DNA of 64,000 nt from Acidobacteriota bacterium (GTDB taxonomy: Bacteria; Acidobacteriota; Terriglobia; Terriglobales; Acidobacteriaceae), in the NCBI GenBank assembly GCA_013289685.1, contig JABCZL010000003.1, forward strand, positions 1-64,000, written 5' to 3'. Below are positions 53,573 to 62,013 of this stretch, one piece after another. Within the stretch, counting starts at the first letter, position 1, and every line of letters starts with the position of its first letter. Position numbers and translations under genes: made by a program. The notes under the pieces were generated by a model, which saw only the letters and a program-made list of their open reading frames with translations, had not been told where the DNA came from and ran no database searches.

Positions 53573-54031
53573 ATGTCGGCCACTCGACGGGAAGTGCTTT
53601 TTCTGCTTTCGGGATTGGTTGCGAGCGCGGTTGAGCTAGAAGGGTTGCCGAGCCGGGGTTTGTCGAATCACGACACTTCCCTTCCCTCGGCTACCTACCC
53701 GTTCAGCGAACTCCCCGTAAATAATGCAAACGGCGCGGAGATCCGCCCGATTCTGAAAGGCAAACTGGCCACGGCAGAGTCCCTGGAAGTGCACGAAACC
53801 ACATTACCGCCGGGCGGGATGCCGCATGCCCCACATCATCACGTGCATAGCGAAATGTGGCTCATTCGGGAAGGTACGGTGCAGCTCACGATCAATGGCA
53901 CAAGCCATGTGCTGGGGCCAGGTTCGGTGGGATTTGTGCATTCCAACGACGAACACGGCATTAAGAATGTCGGCAGGACGCCGGCCACTTATTTTGTCGT
54001 GGCGGTGGGACCGGGAGCGGACGCCCAATAG
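53573..54031 (+). CDS. Cupin-domain protein, probably exported
   Basis: A 152-aa protein. The N-terminus TRREVLFLLSGLVASA is a plausible twin-arginine signal. The cupin core binds a metal through HAPHHHVHSEMWLIREG (motif 1) and SNDEHGIKNVG (motif 2). AGGAGG lies before the ATG. Cupins include dioxygenases, isomerases and binding proteins; the substrate is unknown. It converges on the small membrane gene at 54044-54364 with 12 bp between stops. Confidence 0.82.
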   Translation: MSATRREVLFLLSGLVASAVELEGLPSRGLSNHDTSLPSATYPFSELPVNNANGAEIRPILKGKLATAESLEVHETTLPPGGMPHAPHHHVHSEMWLIREGTVQLTINGTSHVLGPGSVGFVHSNDEHGIKNVGRTPATYFVVAVGPGADAQ

Positions 54032-54043
54032 TCCGCCGCGCCC

Positions 54044-54364
54044 TCAGATATCCGTCCTCTGGTCGGGATGCCGGTTCAGATACCAGCAGGGCAGCCATCC
54101 CTGATGTGGAAACAGGGAGTTCACGCAGGTCCAGGGCTGCGGCGGATCGAAGGTTAGCGTCGTCTTCCCGTTTTTCTGCAGCACGGCGGTGTAGTGATTC
54201 ACCGTCACCGAACCGTAAGCGTTCCGATTGGTTGCCGCCCGCACCCGAAGAACAAGATAGTCCACGCCATACGTCAGAGCCACTGCTCCGACCACGACAA
54301 GAATCGAGGTCATGAAGATTCGCCGCAGTCGCCGTTTAAGATCTGACGCAGAGTGCTGGGTCAC
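54044..54364 (-). CDS. Small single-pass membrane protein, 106 aa
   Basis: One transmembrane helix near the N-terminus (ILVVVGAVALTYGVDYLVL) after a basic segment, then a short periplasmic domain with two cysteines (TCVNSLFPHQGWLPCWYL) that may form a disulfide. No family is recognised. Start ATG 54364; it is divergent from the RsbW-like gene. Confidence 0.6.
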   Translation of the reverse strand: MTQHSASDLKRRLRRIFMTSILVVVGAVALTYGVDYLVLRVRAATNRNAYGSVTVNHYTAVLQKNGKTTLTFDPPQPWTCVNSLFPHQGWLPCWYLNRHPDQRTDI

Positions 54365-54507
54365 GACGCCAGATTATAAGCCCTCGTGCTTTATCCCCAT
54401 CTCACATTGACAACTCGGCCATCCGACAGGCAAACTACCGCATTCGCCGGGAATTCGCTCTGGCGAGCGCCTGCTGCGGTTTTGCGGCATTATCGCCGTC
54501 CAGGCCG

Positions 54508-54513
54508 TATAAT
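54508..54513 (+). promoter_or_regulatory. Possible -10 box of the RsbW/STAS operon
   Basis: A perfect TATAAT lies 17 bp before the ATG at 54531. No -35 element of normal quality stands 16-18 bp upstream, so either an activator is used or the leader is very short. Confidence 0.4.
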
Positions 54514-54530
54514 CACTGTTCACTTCGTCC

Positions 54531-54983
54531 ATGGCCATGACCGAGCAACGGGTCTCGTACACGCTCGACTCCTCATTGGAGACGATCGACAATGCGGAGG
54601 CGAAGGCCACACGAGTTGCCACGGAACTCGGTTTTCCTGACGATGAGATCATGCAGATTTCCATGGCCGTGCGCGAGGGCGCGGTCAATGCGGTTTTGCA
54701 CGGCAACGCGTATGCCCCGGACAAAAAAGTAACCCTCGCCTTTGAGCGCGCGGGAGGCGACCTGATTATCACCATTCGGGACCAGGGTCGGGGGATGGAT
54801 TTGAGCAAGATTCCCAACCCGTTGGCGCCGGAGAATCTGCTCAAGACGTCGGGCCGCGGAATTTTTCTTATGCGCTCGTTTATGGATGTGGTCGAAATTC
54901 GGCCCACCGCAACGGGCACCGAACTCAAATTAATCAAACACGTCCACGGGCCAACCGCGGGCGGCAAGGAGGCTTCCCAGTGA
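54531..54983 (+). CDS. RsbW-like anti-sigma factor kinase
   Basis: A 150-aa HATPase_c protein of the RsbW/SpoIIAB type, which sequesters a sigma factor and phosphorylates a STAS partner. Motifs are NAVLHGNAY (N box), IRDQGRGMDLSK (G1) and TSGRGIFLMRSFMD (G2). Two start codons, 54531 and 54537, are in frame. The gene overlaps the following STAS gene (GTGA), so the two products are made together. No sigma factor gene is adjacent, so the partner lies elsewhere. Confidence 0.9.
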   Translation: MAMTEQRVSYTLDSSLETIDNAEAKATRVATELGFPDDEIMQISMAVREGAVNAVLHGNAYAPDKKVTLAFERAGGDLIITIRDQGRGMDLSKIPNPLAPENLLKTSGRGIFLMRSFMDVVEIRPTATGTELKLIKHVHGPTAGGKEASQ

Positions 54984-55324
54984 GTATGAAGGTTGGTAGT
55001 CGGCAAGTGGATGGAGTTACGATTGTGGACTGCAGCGGCCGCATCACCCTCGGCGAAGGCAGCGTGATTCTCCGCGACACAGTGCGCGACCTGCTGGGCA
55101 AGGGCAACAAGAAGATCGTTCTGAATCTGCAGGACGTCAACTACATTGACAGCTCCGGCATCGGTGAACTGGTCAGCGCCTTCACCACCACCAAGAATCA
55201 GGGCGGCGAATTGAAGCTTCTGAACCTGACCAAGAAGGTCAACGACCTGCTCCAGATCACCAAGCTCTACACCGTGTTCGACGTGAAAGACGACGAAGCG
55301 TCGGCGGTCAAGTCGTTCAAGTAG
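54980..55324 (+). CDS. STAS-domain anti-sigma factor antagonist
   Basis: A 114-aa SpoIIAA/RsbV-type protein. The phosphorylation site lies in NYIDSSGIGELVSAF (Ser58/Ser59), which the kinase encoded just upstream would phosphorylate. Unphosphorylated, it pulls the kinase off the sigma factor. It starts at GTG 54980, overlapping the previous stop by four bases. A complete partner-switch pair, lacking only the phosphatase and sigma factor in this window. Confidence 0.9.
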   Translation: MSMKVGSRQVDGVTIVDCSGRITLGEGSVILRDTVRDLLGKGNKKIVLNLQDVNYIDSSGIGELVSAFTTTKNQGGELKLLNLTKKVNDLLQITKLYTVFDVKDDEASAVKSFK

Positions 55325-55357
55325 AGCCGGTTCTCTGCTCGAATATGTTTGCGGGTG

Positions 55358-55390
55358 CCCCATTTCTCGCGCGTTTCGCGAGAAGTGGGG
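55358..55390. repeat. 33-bp hairpin repeat, intergenic copy
   Basis: CCCCATTTCTCGCG, a short loop, then CGCGAGAAGTGGGG; one T-G pair in the stem. The same repeat, including the flanking GGGTG, is found inside the glycosyltransferase gene at 57919-57951. It lies 33 bp after the STAS gene. Confidence 0.8.
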
Positions 55391-55478
55391 ACTTTGCCAA
55401 GTTTCATTCTGGAACCACGCAGCGAATAATTCTGTCCCCATCACAGACTTTGCCCCGCAGTCTTCCTACAATCAGGGC

Positions 55479-55979
55479 ATGTGGCGATTCAGTCTGATAC
55501 TTCTGCTGTCCGGGCCTCTGCTCTCCGCCTCGGATTGCATTCCCATTCACGAAGCGAGCCGGCACGTCGGCGAAACCAAGTGCGTGGCGGGCAAGGTTCT
55601 CAAAATAAAAGTGGGCGCGCGAGGCGTTCACTTTCTCGACTTCTGTGAAGATCAAATGGCCTGTCCCTTCACCGTCGTGGTCTTCCCCTCCGGATTGAAA
55701 GATGTTGGCGACATCCGCCGACTGGAAGGCCGCATGATCGAGATTCATGGAGACGTCAAACTCTACGACGGCCGCGCGGAAATCATCCTGAACCGCATCG
55801 GTCAAATCACCGGCGGCGCCGCAATGATTCCGCCGCTTCCCAAGAATTACGACGTCGAAAATCGCGGCCACTACAGCGCCGGACACCTCCGCCCCGCAAA
55901 GAAACCGGCGAAGGTCAAAGCCAAGCCCAACACTACCGCGACGTACGGGAATGATATGGAGGGGGAAGAACCGCAATAG
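55479..55979 (+). CDS. Secreted OB-fold protein, 166 aa
   Basis: Signal peptide at 1-17 (FSLILLLSGPLLSAS). The core ASRHVGETKCVAGKVLKIKV, then FLDFCEDQMACPFTVVVFPS, then LEGRMIEIHGDVKLYDGRAEIILNRIGQI matches the small exported OB-fold family seen in many proteobacteria and acidobacteria, with two Cys pairs. A Lys/Pro-rich tail follows (KKPAKVKAKP). The nucleic-acid or ligand partner is unknown. Confidence 0.75.
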   Translation: MWRFSLILLLSGPLLSASDCIPIHEASRHVGETKCVAGKVLKIKVGARGVHFLDFCEDQMACPFTVVVFPSGLKDVGDIRRLEGRMIEIHGDVKLYDGRAEIILNRIGQITGGAAMIPPLPKNYDVENRGHYSAGHLRPAKKPAKVKAKPNTTATYGNDMEGEEPQ

Positions 55980-56100
55980 GACGCGCAAGGAGAACATGCG
56001 AGTCGAACGCCGCGAGTGGTCAATTAGGGTAAATGTTTACTTACAACACTTTACCAACACTTTACTTTCCGCCAGCAGGATTGGGTGTTAGAGTTCAGCT

Positions 56101-57000
56101 ATGAGAGCCAGAAAGGTGATTCGGCTCCTGTCGGCGCTAGCAGCAATTCCTCTATCGATTGGGGCCGCGCAAGTTTCCTCCGCTGGGTCGACAGCTAATG
56201 ATCCGCATGCCGTTACCATCACGTTCTTTGTAGAAGACGGCACTGGAAATCCAGTCAGCACCCTGCAACCTTCCGACCTGTCTGTGCTGGATAACAAGAA
56301 ACCTCCGCTGCGCGTCGTTTCCCTCGGCACCGCAAAAGAACTACCGTTGCGGCTTGGTATTCTCATCGATACCAATCCTGGCCTCGGAGTGAGCTATTCC
56401 AAGAAACAACTGGAGTACGAACCCACGCCGAAATGGGCGTTCGATCTCGTCGAAGAAATGCTAACTGGACCTGAGGATAAGGCTTTCATTGCGTCGTACT
56501 CGACAATCCGACACGGCACGACGTTTGTGAGCCGGGATCAACTCCAACCGATTGACCTCAATCAATTCCTGAAGACTGACGCACCCGATTTCCTTGGATC
56601 GCGTGACGCAATACGTATCGCCTGCAAAGAAGTCTTTGGGGCTGATCCAGTGGGGCGAGAACGACGGATTCTGATTGTGATTCCCGGGGCCGGTGATCAA
56701 GTCGGACGAAGCCTGTCGGATTATTCTCAGACCATAGCTGCCGCACAGCGCGCCGGCGTAAAGGTTTCCGTTGCGACCTGGTACGGGAGCCTGCAGGCTC
56801 TTGTTCCTGAGACGGGTGGATATGACTTCAGCAGGCAGCCACAGGACAGCAAGTCACAGATCGACTCCATGTACCGCCTGACATATATTCCCGCGGCGCC
56901 GTATCGATCTGGGGAGCTCAGACGGCTCGATTTGAAGACAACAAACAAGAGCTGGCACGTACATGCGTCGAAACGGTACCTCACTCCATCAGCGCCGTAA
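56101..57000 (+). CDS. VWFA-related domain protein, secreted
   Basis: A 299-aa protein of the Acidobacteriota VWFA-related family. Signal peptide at 1-28. Then a beta domain (VTITFFVEDGTGNPVSTLQPSDLSVLDNKKPPLRVVSL) and a von Willebrand A-like fold beginning LGILIDTNPGLGVS, where the MIDAS pattern DxSxS is changed to DTNPG, so metal binding is likely weak or lost. It ends in TYIPAAPYRSGELRRLDLKT and a C-terminal strand. Role unknown; probably protein binding at the surface. Confidence 0.82.
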   Translation: MRARKVIRLLSALAAIPLSIGAAQVSSAGSTANDPHAVTITFFVEDGTGNPVSTLQPSDLSVLDNKKPPLRVVSLGTAKELPLRLGILIDTNPGLGVSYSKKQLEYEPTPKWAFDLVEEMLTGPEDKAFIASYSTIRHGTTFVSRDQLQPIDLNQFLKTDAPDFLGSRDAIRIACKEVFGADPVGRERRILIVIPGAGDQVGRSLSDYSQTIAAAQRAGVKVSVATWYGSLQALVPETGGYDFSRQPQDSKSQIDSMYRLTYIPAAPYRSGELRRLDLKTTNKSWHVHASKRYLTPSAP

Positions 57001-57048
57001 GGCCGGTTTTGGACCAGCGCCAAGGCATTGCGTGGGCCACATGGCAAC

Positions 57049-58257
57049 TCACACCATCCCCTTGCGCAGCTCCTCCAGCGCATACTTCGTGCCCCGCCAC
57101 TCTATCCCGTCATTCCACAGCGTCAGGATCATCGAGCGCAGCAGCGTGTAGATGAAGAGCGCCGAGCTTACGGGATGCAGCAGGAAGTAATACGGGGGGA
57201 CCGCCGACCGCCGCGACATCCCGACGTAAACCACGAATAACGAGCCCAGAGCCACCGCGTAGGGCAGGCGCGCCCAACCATGCGCCAGAAACACACCAAG
57301 AAACGGACCGAAATTCAGAAACGCCAATCCGAGCGCCGAAATCACGGTGCGCCACCACTGAAACGACAACACCGCAAAGAAATTCTTGGTCAGATTATTC
57401 ACGATCCCCAGCGCGCCCTTGGCCCAGCGGAGCGAGATTAAATCGCCGCCAAACACGTTGCGCTGCGCGAAGCCGGCCTTCTTGACGACCTTTCCCAGCT
57501 TCATGTCGTCGACCACTTCCATGCGCAGCGCCTTATATGTCCCGACCGCGTCGTACACCCGGCGCCGTACCAGGTTGAACGCACCCACGCCCATGTGATC
57601 GTCGGTGCTGGGATCGGCCACCTTCCACGGGCGATGGCCGAACATGAACATCGTCTGGAAAAAAGCGATCATCATGTACTCGCCCGGCCGCTTCATAATC
57701 ATCCGCGGAAACAGCACGACATGATCCGCCGGAACGCTCTCAGCATAAGCCAGCGCACGGCGCAGCGAGTCGGGCTTGAAGAGCACGTCCGCATCGGTAA
57801 AGAGCAGCCAGTCGCCGGTTGCCTGATTGGCCGCCGTCCACATAGCATGCGTTTTTCCCAGCCAGCCAGGAGGCAGTTCGGTGTGATGAACGACCCGAAA
57901 ACTGCGGAAATCTGGGTGCCCCATTTCTCGCGCTTTTTGCGAGAAGTGGGGATTCGCGAAAATCCGCTCCAAAATCTCGCCCGTAGAATCGGTCGAGCGG
58001 TCGTTGACCGCGATCACTTCATAGTTGTCGTAGTCGAGCGCCAGCAACGTATTCAGCGCCTGCTTAATGCTCTCTTCTTCATTGCGGGCGGGAACAATGA
58101 TGGAAACGCGCGGATTCCCCGCGGGCAGCACGGGATTCCGATCCCACTCCGGACGGGAAACATCGGCCACGCTGGGCATGCCGAGGGCAGCATCCACGAT
58201 GCGGGAAAACCACGCCAGCGCGAGAATCGTTCCCGCTATCCAATGAAAGTAATGCAT
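57049..58257 (-). CDS. Glycosyltransferase family 2, membrane-bound
   Basis: A 402-aa GT-A glycosyltransferase that moves a sugar from a nucleotide sugar to an acceptor at the inner membrane. One N-terminal helix, then VSIIVPARNEEESIKQAL (51-68), VIAVNDRSTD, the DxD-like TDADVLF (about 153-159), and C-terminal hydrophobic helices. Residues 104-115 (HFSQKAREMGHP) are encoded by the hairpin repeat at 57919-57951; without them the sequence reads FANPDFRSFRVVHH, as expected for the family. Start ATG 58257, 12 bp after the CPBP gene. Confidence 0.88.
   Translation of the reverse strand: MHYFHWIAGTILALAWFSRIVDAALGMPSVADVSRPEWDRNPVLPAGNPRVSIIVPARNEEESIKQALNTLLALDYDNYEVIAVNDRSTDSTGEILERIFANPHFSQKAREMGHPDFRSFRVVHHTELPPGWLGKTHAMWTAANQATGDWLLFTDADVLFKPDSLRRALAYAESVPADHVVLFPRMIMKRPGEYMMIAFFQTMFMFGHRPWKVADPSTDDHMGVGAFNLVRRRVYDAVGTYKALRMEVVDDMKLGKVVKKAGFAQRNVFGGDLISLRWAKGALGIVNNLTKNFFAVLSFQWWRTVISALGLAFLNFGPFLGVFLAHGWARLPYAVALGSLFVVYVGMSRRSAVPPYYFLLHPVSSALFIYTLLRSMILTLWNDGIEWRGTKYALEELRKGMV
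57919..57951. repeat. 33-bp hairpin repeat inside the glycosyltransferase gene
   Basis: CCCCATTTCTCGC, a 7-nt loop, then GCGAGAAGTGGGG, flanked by GGGTG as at 55353. It lies in frame in the coding sequence and adds about 12 residues. Confidence 0.85.
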
Positions 58258-58269
58258 CCGATGGTTATC

Positions 58270-59115
58270 CTACCCGCCCCAAACGAACCTGGTAGCGTGC
58301 AGCAATACAGACGGAAGAATGCTCTGGCTGCGGAAGGTCAGGTACCCCCAGAGCAAACCTACAGGAATGAGCCTGCCGACCAAAAACAAAGTTTCCGCAA
58401 GTGTGTGTCCCTGTCCGTTAAGCGGGCCATGAAGCGCAGACCACATCAGCGCCGCGAGAAACCAACCGACTGCCCGATTGTGCAGCCATGCGCCCAGACG
58501 AGTCTGCCAAACCATACGGAGGAATTCCTCGGGTAACGCAGCCACAAAGACGCCATATTCGATCCATTTCCAAACAGATCCCATTTCCTGATAGCCTTGC
58601 CGCCAACTGACAGTCAGCGGTATGACCAGCGCCATTAACGTGCCATAACCGATCATGATTGGCAGCACCGGACGGAAACCGCGCCAGCGAATTCCAAAAT
58701 CCCCAAGACGGTATCCTCGAATCAGCAAGAAACCTGCAAGCGCTATGGGGAAAATAGAAATGAGGCTTACAATCCCGAGTATTCGGGACGGACTACCGGA
58801 ACCTTCGTAGCGCTGAAGCAGCGATGCTCCCGCGACCAAATACAGAATGGCCACAACCAACGTTTCGGTGCCCGGGTTCCGCACCGGAAAAGGCCGCGAC
58901 GGCAACGGCCAGCGCAGGAAAACCACGTCGATGATCACCGCGCTCACAGCAGCCCCGGCCAAGGTAGCCAGACGAACCATCTCCTGATTTCGCGGGCCCA
59001 CTACCAGGACAGCCCCGGCCGCGAAAAGAAGAGCAAGGGTCACTGCTGGGTGCCGCTTCGCAGCTTGCACAAAGAACAGTTCTCTGGGGAACTCAATACT
59101 GTTGGCTAAGGTCAT
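58270..59115 (-). CDS. CPBP-family intramembrane metalloprotease
   Basis: A 281-aa membrane protein with about eight hydrophobic helices. The ABI/CPBP active-site motifs are present: EEFLRMVWQ (EExxxR) and WSALHGPL (FxxxH-type), with a third His in LLHATRFVW. It would cleave or process membrane proteins. ATG 59115 begins the protein without a strong ribosome binding site. It lies between the MFS gene and the glycosyltransferase gene, all leftward, likely one transcript. Confidence 0.88.
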   Translation of the reverse strand: MTLANSIEFPRELFFVQAAKRHPAVTLALLFAAGAVLVVGPRNQEMVRLATLAGAAVSAVIIDVVFLRWPLPSRPFPVRNPGTETLVVAILYLVAGASLLQRYEGSGSPSRILGIVSLISIFPIALAGFLLIRGYRLGDFGIRWRGFRPVLPIMIGYGTLMALVIPLTVSWRQGYQEMGSVWKWIEYGVFVAALPEEFLRMVWQTRLGAWLHNRAVGWFLAALMWSALHGPLNGQGHTLAETLFLVGRLIPVGLLWGYLTFRSQSILPSVLLHATRFVWGG

Positions 59116-59176
59116 CCGTGGATTCTGCCAAATCGGAGTTTGGACACAAGCACTTCTATTCAGGCAAGCTCTCCCG

Positions 59177-60496
59177 CTAGTTCTTTCCTGCCCCGGCGGG
59201 CGCGCCCTCGACGGCAACGGGCGGCGCAAACCTCATCCCATAAAACAGTATTGCAGAGGAAATCCCCATCGCGATGACTGGCAGAATAAACGCTGCCTGC
59301 ATCGAGCGCTTGTCGGCCACCCATCCCATCATTGTCGGCGAAGGCACGTCGCCCAGAATGTGGATGATGAAAATGTTGACCGCCAGCGCGGTGGCGCGAA
59401 TGTGCGCTCCCACCGAGTTGATCACCGCCGTATTCAGCGGAGCAGTGTTCAGCAGCAGGAAAAACGCCGCCACGCCGATCGCCGGAATCATGATCGGGCC
59501 CCTTACAAACAACGCCACAATCATCACGGGAACCCCCAGCAACATGCTCGCCGCCGAAACCGCGTAGTAGGCGCTCTTCATCCGGGGCCGCAGGTAGTCG
59601 CCGAGCCATCCTCCCAGCAGCGATGCCACGATGCCATCAACCACGATAATGATGCCGAACGTCAGATTCGCGTTCTCCAGCGTGTAGTGGCGTTCGCTGT
59701 ACAAAAACTGCGGCATCCACACCTGGATCCCGCCGAGCGAGTACGTCATGAAAGCCATTCCCAGAGTGGCGGTCAGGAATGCGGGATTCCGAAGGAGAAC
59801 AAGAGTCGACCGGTAGAGCTTCTTCAGGTAAAGGAAAATGATCAAGAAAAACTCCATCACCAGGCCGCCTTTGAAATCCTTGGGCAACAGATCTCCCGTC
59901 TCGGCGTCCTTCACCGTATCGAGCCGCCCTCGTTCCGGTTCCTTCAGAAACAATACCGTGATGGCCAGCAGGAAGCCCGGAGCCGCAGCAATGTAGAAAG
60001 GAAACCGCCAGCCGTGATGCGGAGCCAGATAACCGCCCAACAGATATCCCGCCGCCGAGCCCACCGGAATTGCGAGATAAAAGATTCCCAGAATCCGTCC
60101 CCGCACTTTCTCCGCAAACAGATCGGCGACAAACGTAGGAGCGATTGTCACGAATGTGGCCTCGCCCACTCCGACCAGCGTGTGCCGTACTAGCAGTTCT
60201 GTATACGTGTGGGTAACGGCAGTTAGAAGGGTGAGGCCGCTCCAGAAGATCGCGCCCAGCACGATGATGAGCTTCCGCGAGTAGCGATCGGCCAGCGGCC
60301 CCACAAAGGGCGCAGCGATCATGTAGAAGCCGAGAAATGCGCTGGTGAGATATCCAATCTGTTCCTTAGTGACGTGAAACTCCTGCTGCACCAGCGGCTG
60401 CACCGCAAACAGCACGTTGCGATCCACGTAATTGAGCAGATTAAGCGCCGTCAGGACAAGCAGCGCGGTGCGGGGATGGAGATCAGTCTGGGCCAC
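59177..60496 (-). CDS. MFS transporter, Spinster-like
   Basis: A 439-aa twelve-helix secondary transporter. Family features are LNLLNYVDRNVLFAVQP in helix 1 and GPLADRYSRKLIIVLG, the loop 2-3 motif A. Further on are VGVGEATFVTIAPTFVADLF in helix 5 and GWLGDYLRPRMKSAYY, the repeat motif in the second half. NYVDR is typical of Spinster/hexuronate-type carriers, so the substrate may be a lipid or organic acid; it cannot be fixed. A GTG at 60496 is used; an ATG at 60556 would overlap the HigB promoter region. Confidence 0.88.
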   Translation of the reverse strand: MAQTDLHPRTALLVLTALNLLNYVDRNVLFAVQPLVQQEFHVTKEQIGYLTSAFLGFYMIAAPFVGPLADRYSRKLIIVLGAIFWSGLTLLTAVTHTYTELLVRHTLVGVGEATFVTIAPTFVADLFAEKVRGRILGIFYLAIPVGSAAGYLLGGYLAPHHGWRFPFYIAAAPGFLLAITVLFLKEPERGRLDTVKDAETGDLLPKDFKGGLVMEFFLIIFLYLKKLYRSTLVLLRNPAFLTATLGMAFMTYSLGGIQVWMPQFLYSERHYTLENANLTFGIIIVVDGIVASLLGGWLGDYLRPRMKSAYYAVSAASMLLGVPVMIVALFVRGPIMIPAIGVAAFFLLLNTAPLNTAVINSVGAHIRATALAVNIFIIHILGDVPSPTMMGWVADKRSMQAAFILPVIAMGISSAILFYGMRFAPPVAVEGAPAGAGKN

Positions 60497-60540
60497 AGGT
60501 CGAGCGAATATAGCACGGCGGGCACCCTTCCGGTGGAAGG

Positions 60541-60578
60541 TAATAACGGTTGACATTATTAACGGCTAGCATTATTAT
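60541..60578 (+). promoter_or_regulatory. Near-consensus promoter of higBA with repeats
   Basis: -35 TTGACA (60550-60555), 17-bp spacer, -10 TATTAT (60573-60578), only 7 bp before the GTG start at 60586. Direct repeats TAATAACGG (60541) and TATTAACGG (60557-60565) flank and overlap the -35 and could be HigA binding sites, allowing autorepression. Confidence 0.75.
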
Positions 60579-60585
60579 CACATTC

Positions 60586-60861
60586 GTGATCAGGACTTTC
60601 GCCAACAAACTGACGGCGGAAATCTGGAGAACCGGGAAGACCCGGGGATCGCCTCCAGCCAGCGTGACCAAGCGAAAGCTGGCGATGCTCGATGGTGCGG
60701 CGACCCTGGACGATCTGAAATCCCCTCCCGGAAACCACCTGGAGAAGCTGCGCGGTGACCGGCAAGGGCAGCACAGCATTCGCATCGATGACCAGTATCG
60801 AATCTGCTTTGTATGGCGGGGTCACGATGCGTTCGAAGTCGACATCACGGATTATCACTAG
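60586..60861 (+). CDS. higB: HigB-type toxin (RelE superfamily)
   Basis: A 91-aa toxin that cleaves mRNA at the ribosome. The HigB pattern is clear: RKLAMLDGAATLDDLKSPPGNHLEKLRGDRQGQHSIRIDDQYRICFVW then AFEVDITDYH. It starts at GTG 60586; the initial residues IRTFANKLTAEIW match the usual MI+sF.+. start. It is followed by its antitoxin gene after 34 bp, in the toxin-first order typical of HigBA. Confidence 0.93.
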   Translation: MIRTFANKLTAEIWRTGKTRGSPPASVTKRKLAMLDGAATLDDLKSPPGNHLEKLRGDRQGQHSIRIDDQYRICFVWRGHDAFEVDITDYH

Positions 60862-60895
60862 CTGTTCGAATTAAGGCCAAATGAGGTGACCCTTT

Positions 60896-61225
60896 ATGGG
60901 ACACGAAGACATTCCAAGAAAAGGCACGCCACACTGGAGAGTTCACCCCGGCGAAATTTTGCGGGAAGAGTTTCTAAAGCCGCTGGGCATCTCCGCGTAC
61001 GAATTGGCAAAGCGCCTGCACGTTCCGGCGCCGCGGGTCAACGACATCGTACTGGAGCGCCGTGGCATTAGTGCCGACACCGCCGTCCGCTTGTCCCGCT
61101 TCTTCGGAACGACCGAACAGTTCTGGCTGAACCTGCAGAGCGCCTATGAAGTCAGCCGCGTAATGGCCGAGCAAGCCGCGGACATTGAGCGTATTCAGCC
61201 GCGAGCCGCTTCCGCCTCGCGCTGA
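60896..61225 (+). CDS. higA: HigA-type antitoxin (XRE family)
   Basis: A 109-aa helix-turn-helix antitoxin that neutralises HigB and represses the operon. The HigA signature is present: HPGEILREEFLKPLGISAYELAKRLHVPAPRVNDIVLERRGISADTAVRLSRFFGTTEQFWLNLQ. ATG 60896 has GAGGTGA upstream. It is transcribed with higB from the promoter at 60550. It converges on queF with 9 bp between stops. Confidence 0.93.
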   Translation: MGHEDIPRKGTPHWRVHPGEILREEFLKPLGISAYELAKRLHVPAPRVNDIVLERRGISADTAVRLSRFFGTTEQFWLNLQSAYEVSRVMAEQAADIERIQPRAASASR

Positions 61226-61234
61226 CCAACGGTA

Positions 61235-61648
61235 TTATCGCCTTGAAGTATTTCCCTTCACTCTCGGCCACTTCGCCACGATCGTCGTCGAAATCCCGCC
61301 TCTCGGACGGAACTCGCCTCGCACTTCCGCCCACACCGGCTTCGCCCACTTCACCACGTCTTCCAGAACCTGATTGACCACGTTCTCCTGAAAAATGCCG
61401 AGATTCCGGTAGCACTGCAGATATTCCTTCAGCGACTTCAGCTCCAGGCAGCTCTTATCCGGCATGTAGCGAATGGCGAGCACTCCAAAATCGGGCAGAC
61501 CGGTCTTGGGACACACCGAGGTGAACTCGGGATCATCCACCACGATTTCGTATCCCGGAAATTGGTTGGGCCAGGTCTCAATCTCCGGAAATTTCGCGTC
61601 GAGACCCGCGGCCGCGTGCTCAGGCGTATAACGAGGCGATTTAGCCAT
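61235..61648 (-). CDS. queF: NADPH-dependent preQ0 reductase (QueF)
   Basis: A 137-aa type I QueF, which reduces 7-cyano-7-deazaguanine to preQ1 in queuosine biosynthesis. Family motifs are SVCPKTGLPDFG with catalytic Cys46, RYMPDKSCLELKSLKEYL, FQENVVNQVLEDV, and RGGISTTI. The length is normal for the short (unimodular) form. Start ATG 61648. No other queuosine gene is in the window, and no preQ1 riboswitch is visible upstream. Confidence 0.94.
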   Translation of the reverse strand: MAKSPRYTPEHAAAGLDAKFPEIETWPNQFPGYEIVVDDPEFTSVCPKTGLPDFGVLAIRYMPDKSCLELKSLKEYLQCYRNLGIFQENVVNQVLEDVVKWAKPVWAEVRGEFRPRGGISTTIVAKWPRVKGNTSRR

Positions 61649-62013
61649 GCCGCTATTGTAGCGTTTCGCAGATTCGGCACGAAGCCAAGGCGGCGTTCAA
61701 CTTGAGTCCCTCCGCGAACTCTGCGGCCCTTTTCCGCGACCTCGGCGGCAAAGGCGCTTGCTCTTGCCGACATATCAGTCCGGTAGGTCAAAGACCTTAG
61801 CCGCAGAGAGCGCCGAGAAAAGCCGCAGAGTTCGCGGAGAGATTCAAGGTGAGCCGGCACCCACACTAAATGTCGAGCCGAACATGAAGCCGAAGTCCCG
61901 CAGCCCGCATCCAACCAGATACGTGCTTGGGGTCTGATCCGTATCTGTCGCGGCCTCCGGAATGGTAAATTACTACTTACAGTTATTCCTGCCGCAGCCT
62001 GAAAGACAACTGG
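61649..62013. other. 365-bp gap with a large inverted repeat
   Basis: An imperfect inverted repeat spans 61710-61839. Its outer arms CTCCGCGAACTCTGCGGC (61710-61727) and GCCGCAGAGTTCGCGGAG (61822-61839) are perfect over 18 bp, and inner arms continue imperfectly (GGCGGC at the left, GCCGCAGAG at the right). It looks like a MITE or BIME-type repeat. The region also holds the promoter of the efflux adaptor gene, which I cannot place. Confidence 0.7.

Noticed and set aside
54374..55444. 356-codon open frame on the minus strand
   Set aside because: Antisense to the RsbW/STAS genes, both of which carry family motifs.
61649..61710. preQ1 riboswitch before queF
   Set aside because: No suitable short hairpin with an A-rich tail is present upstream of the start codon.
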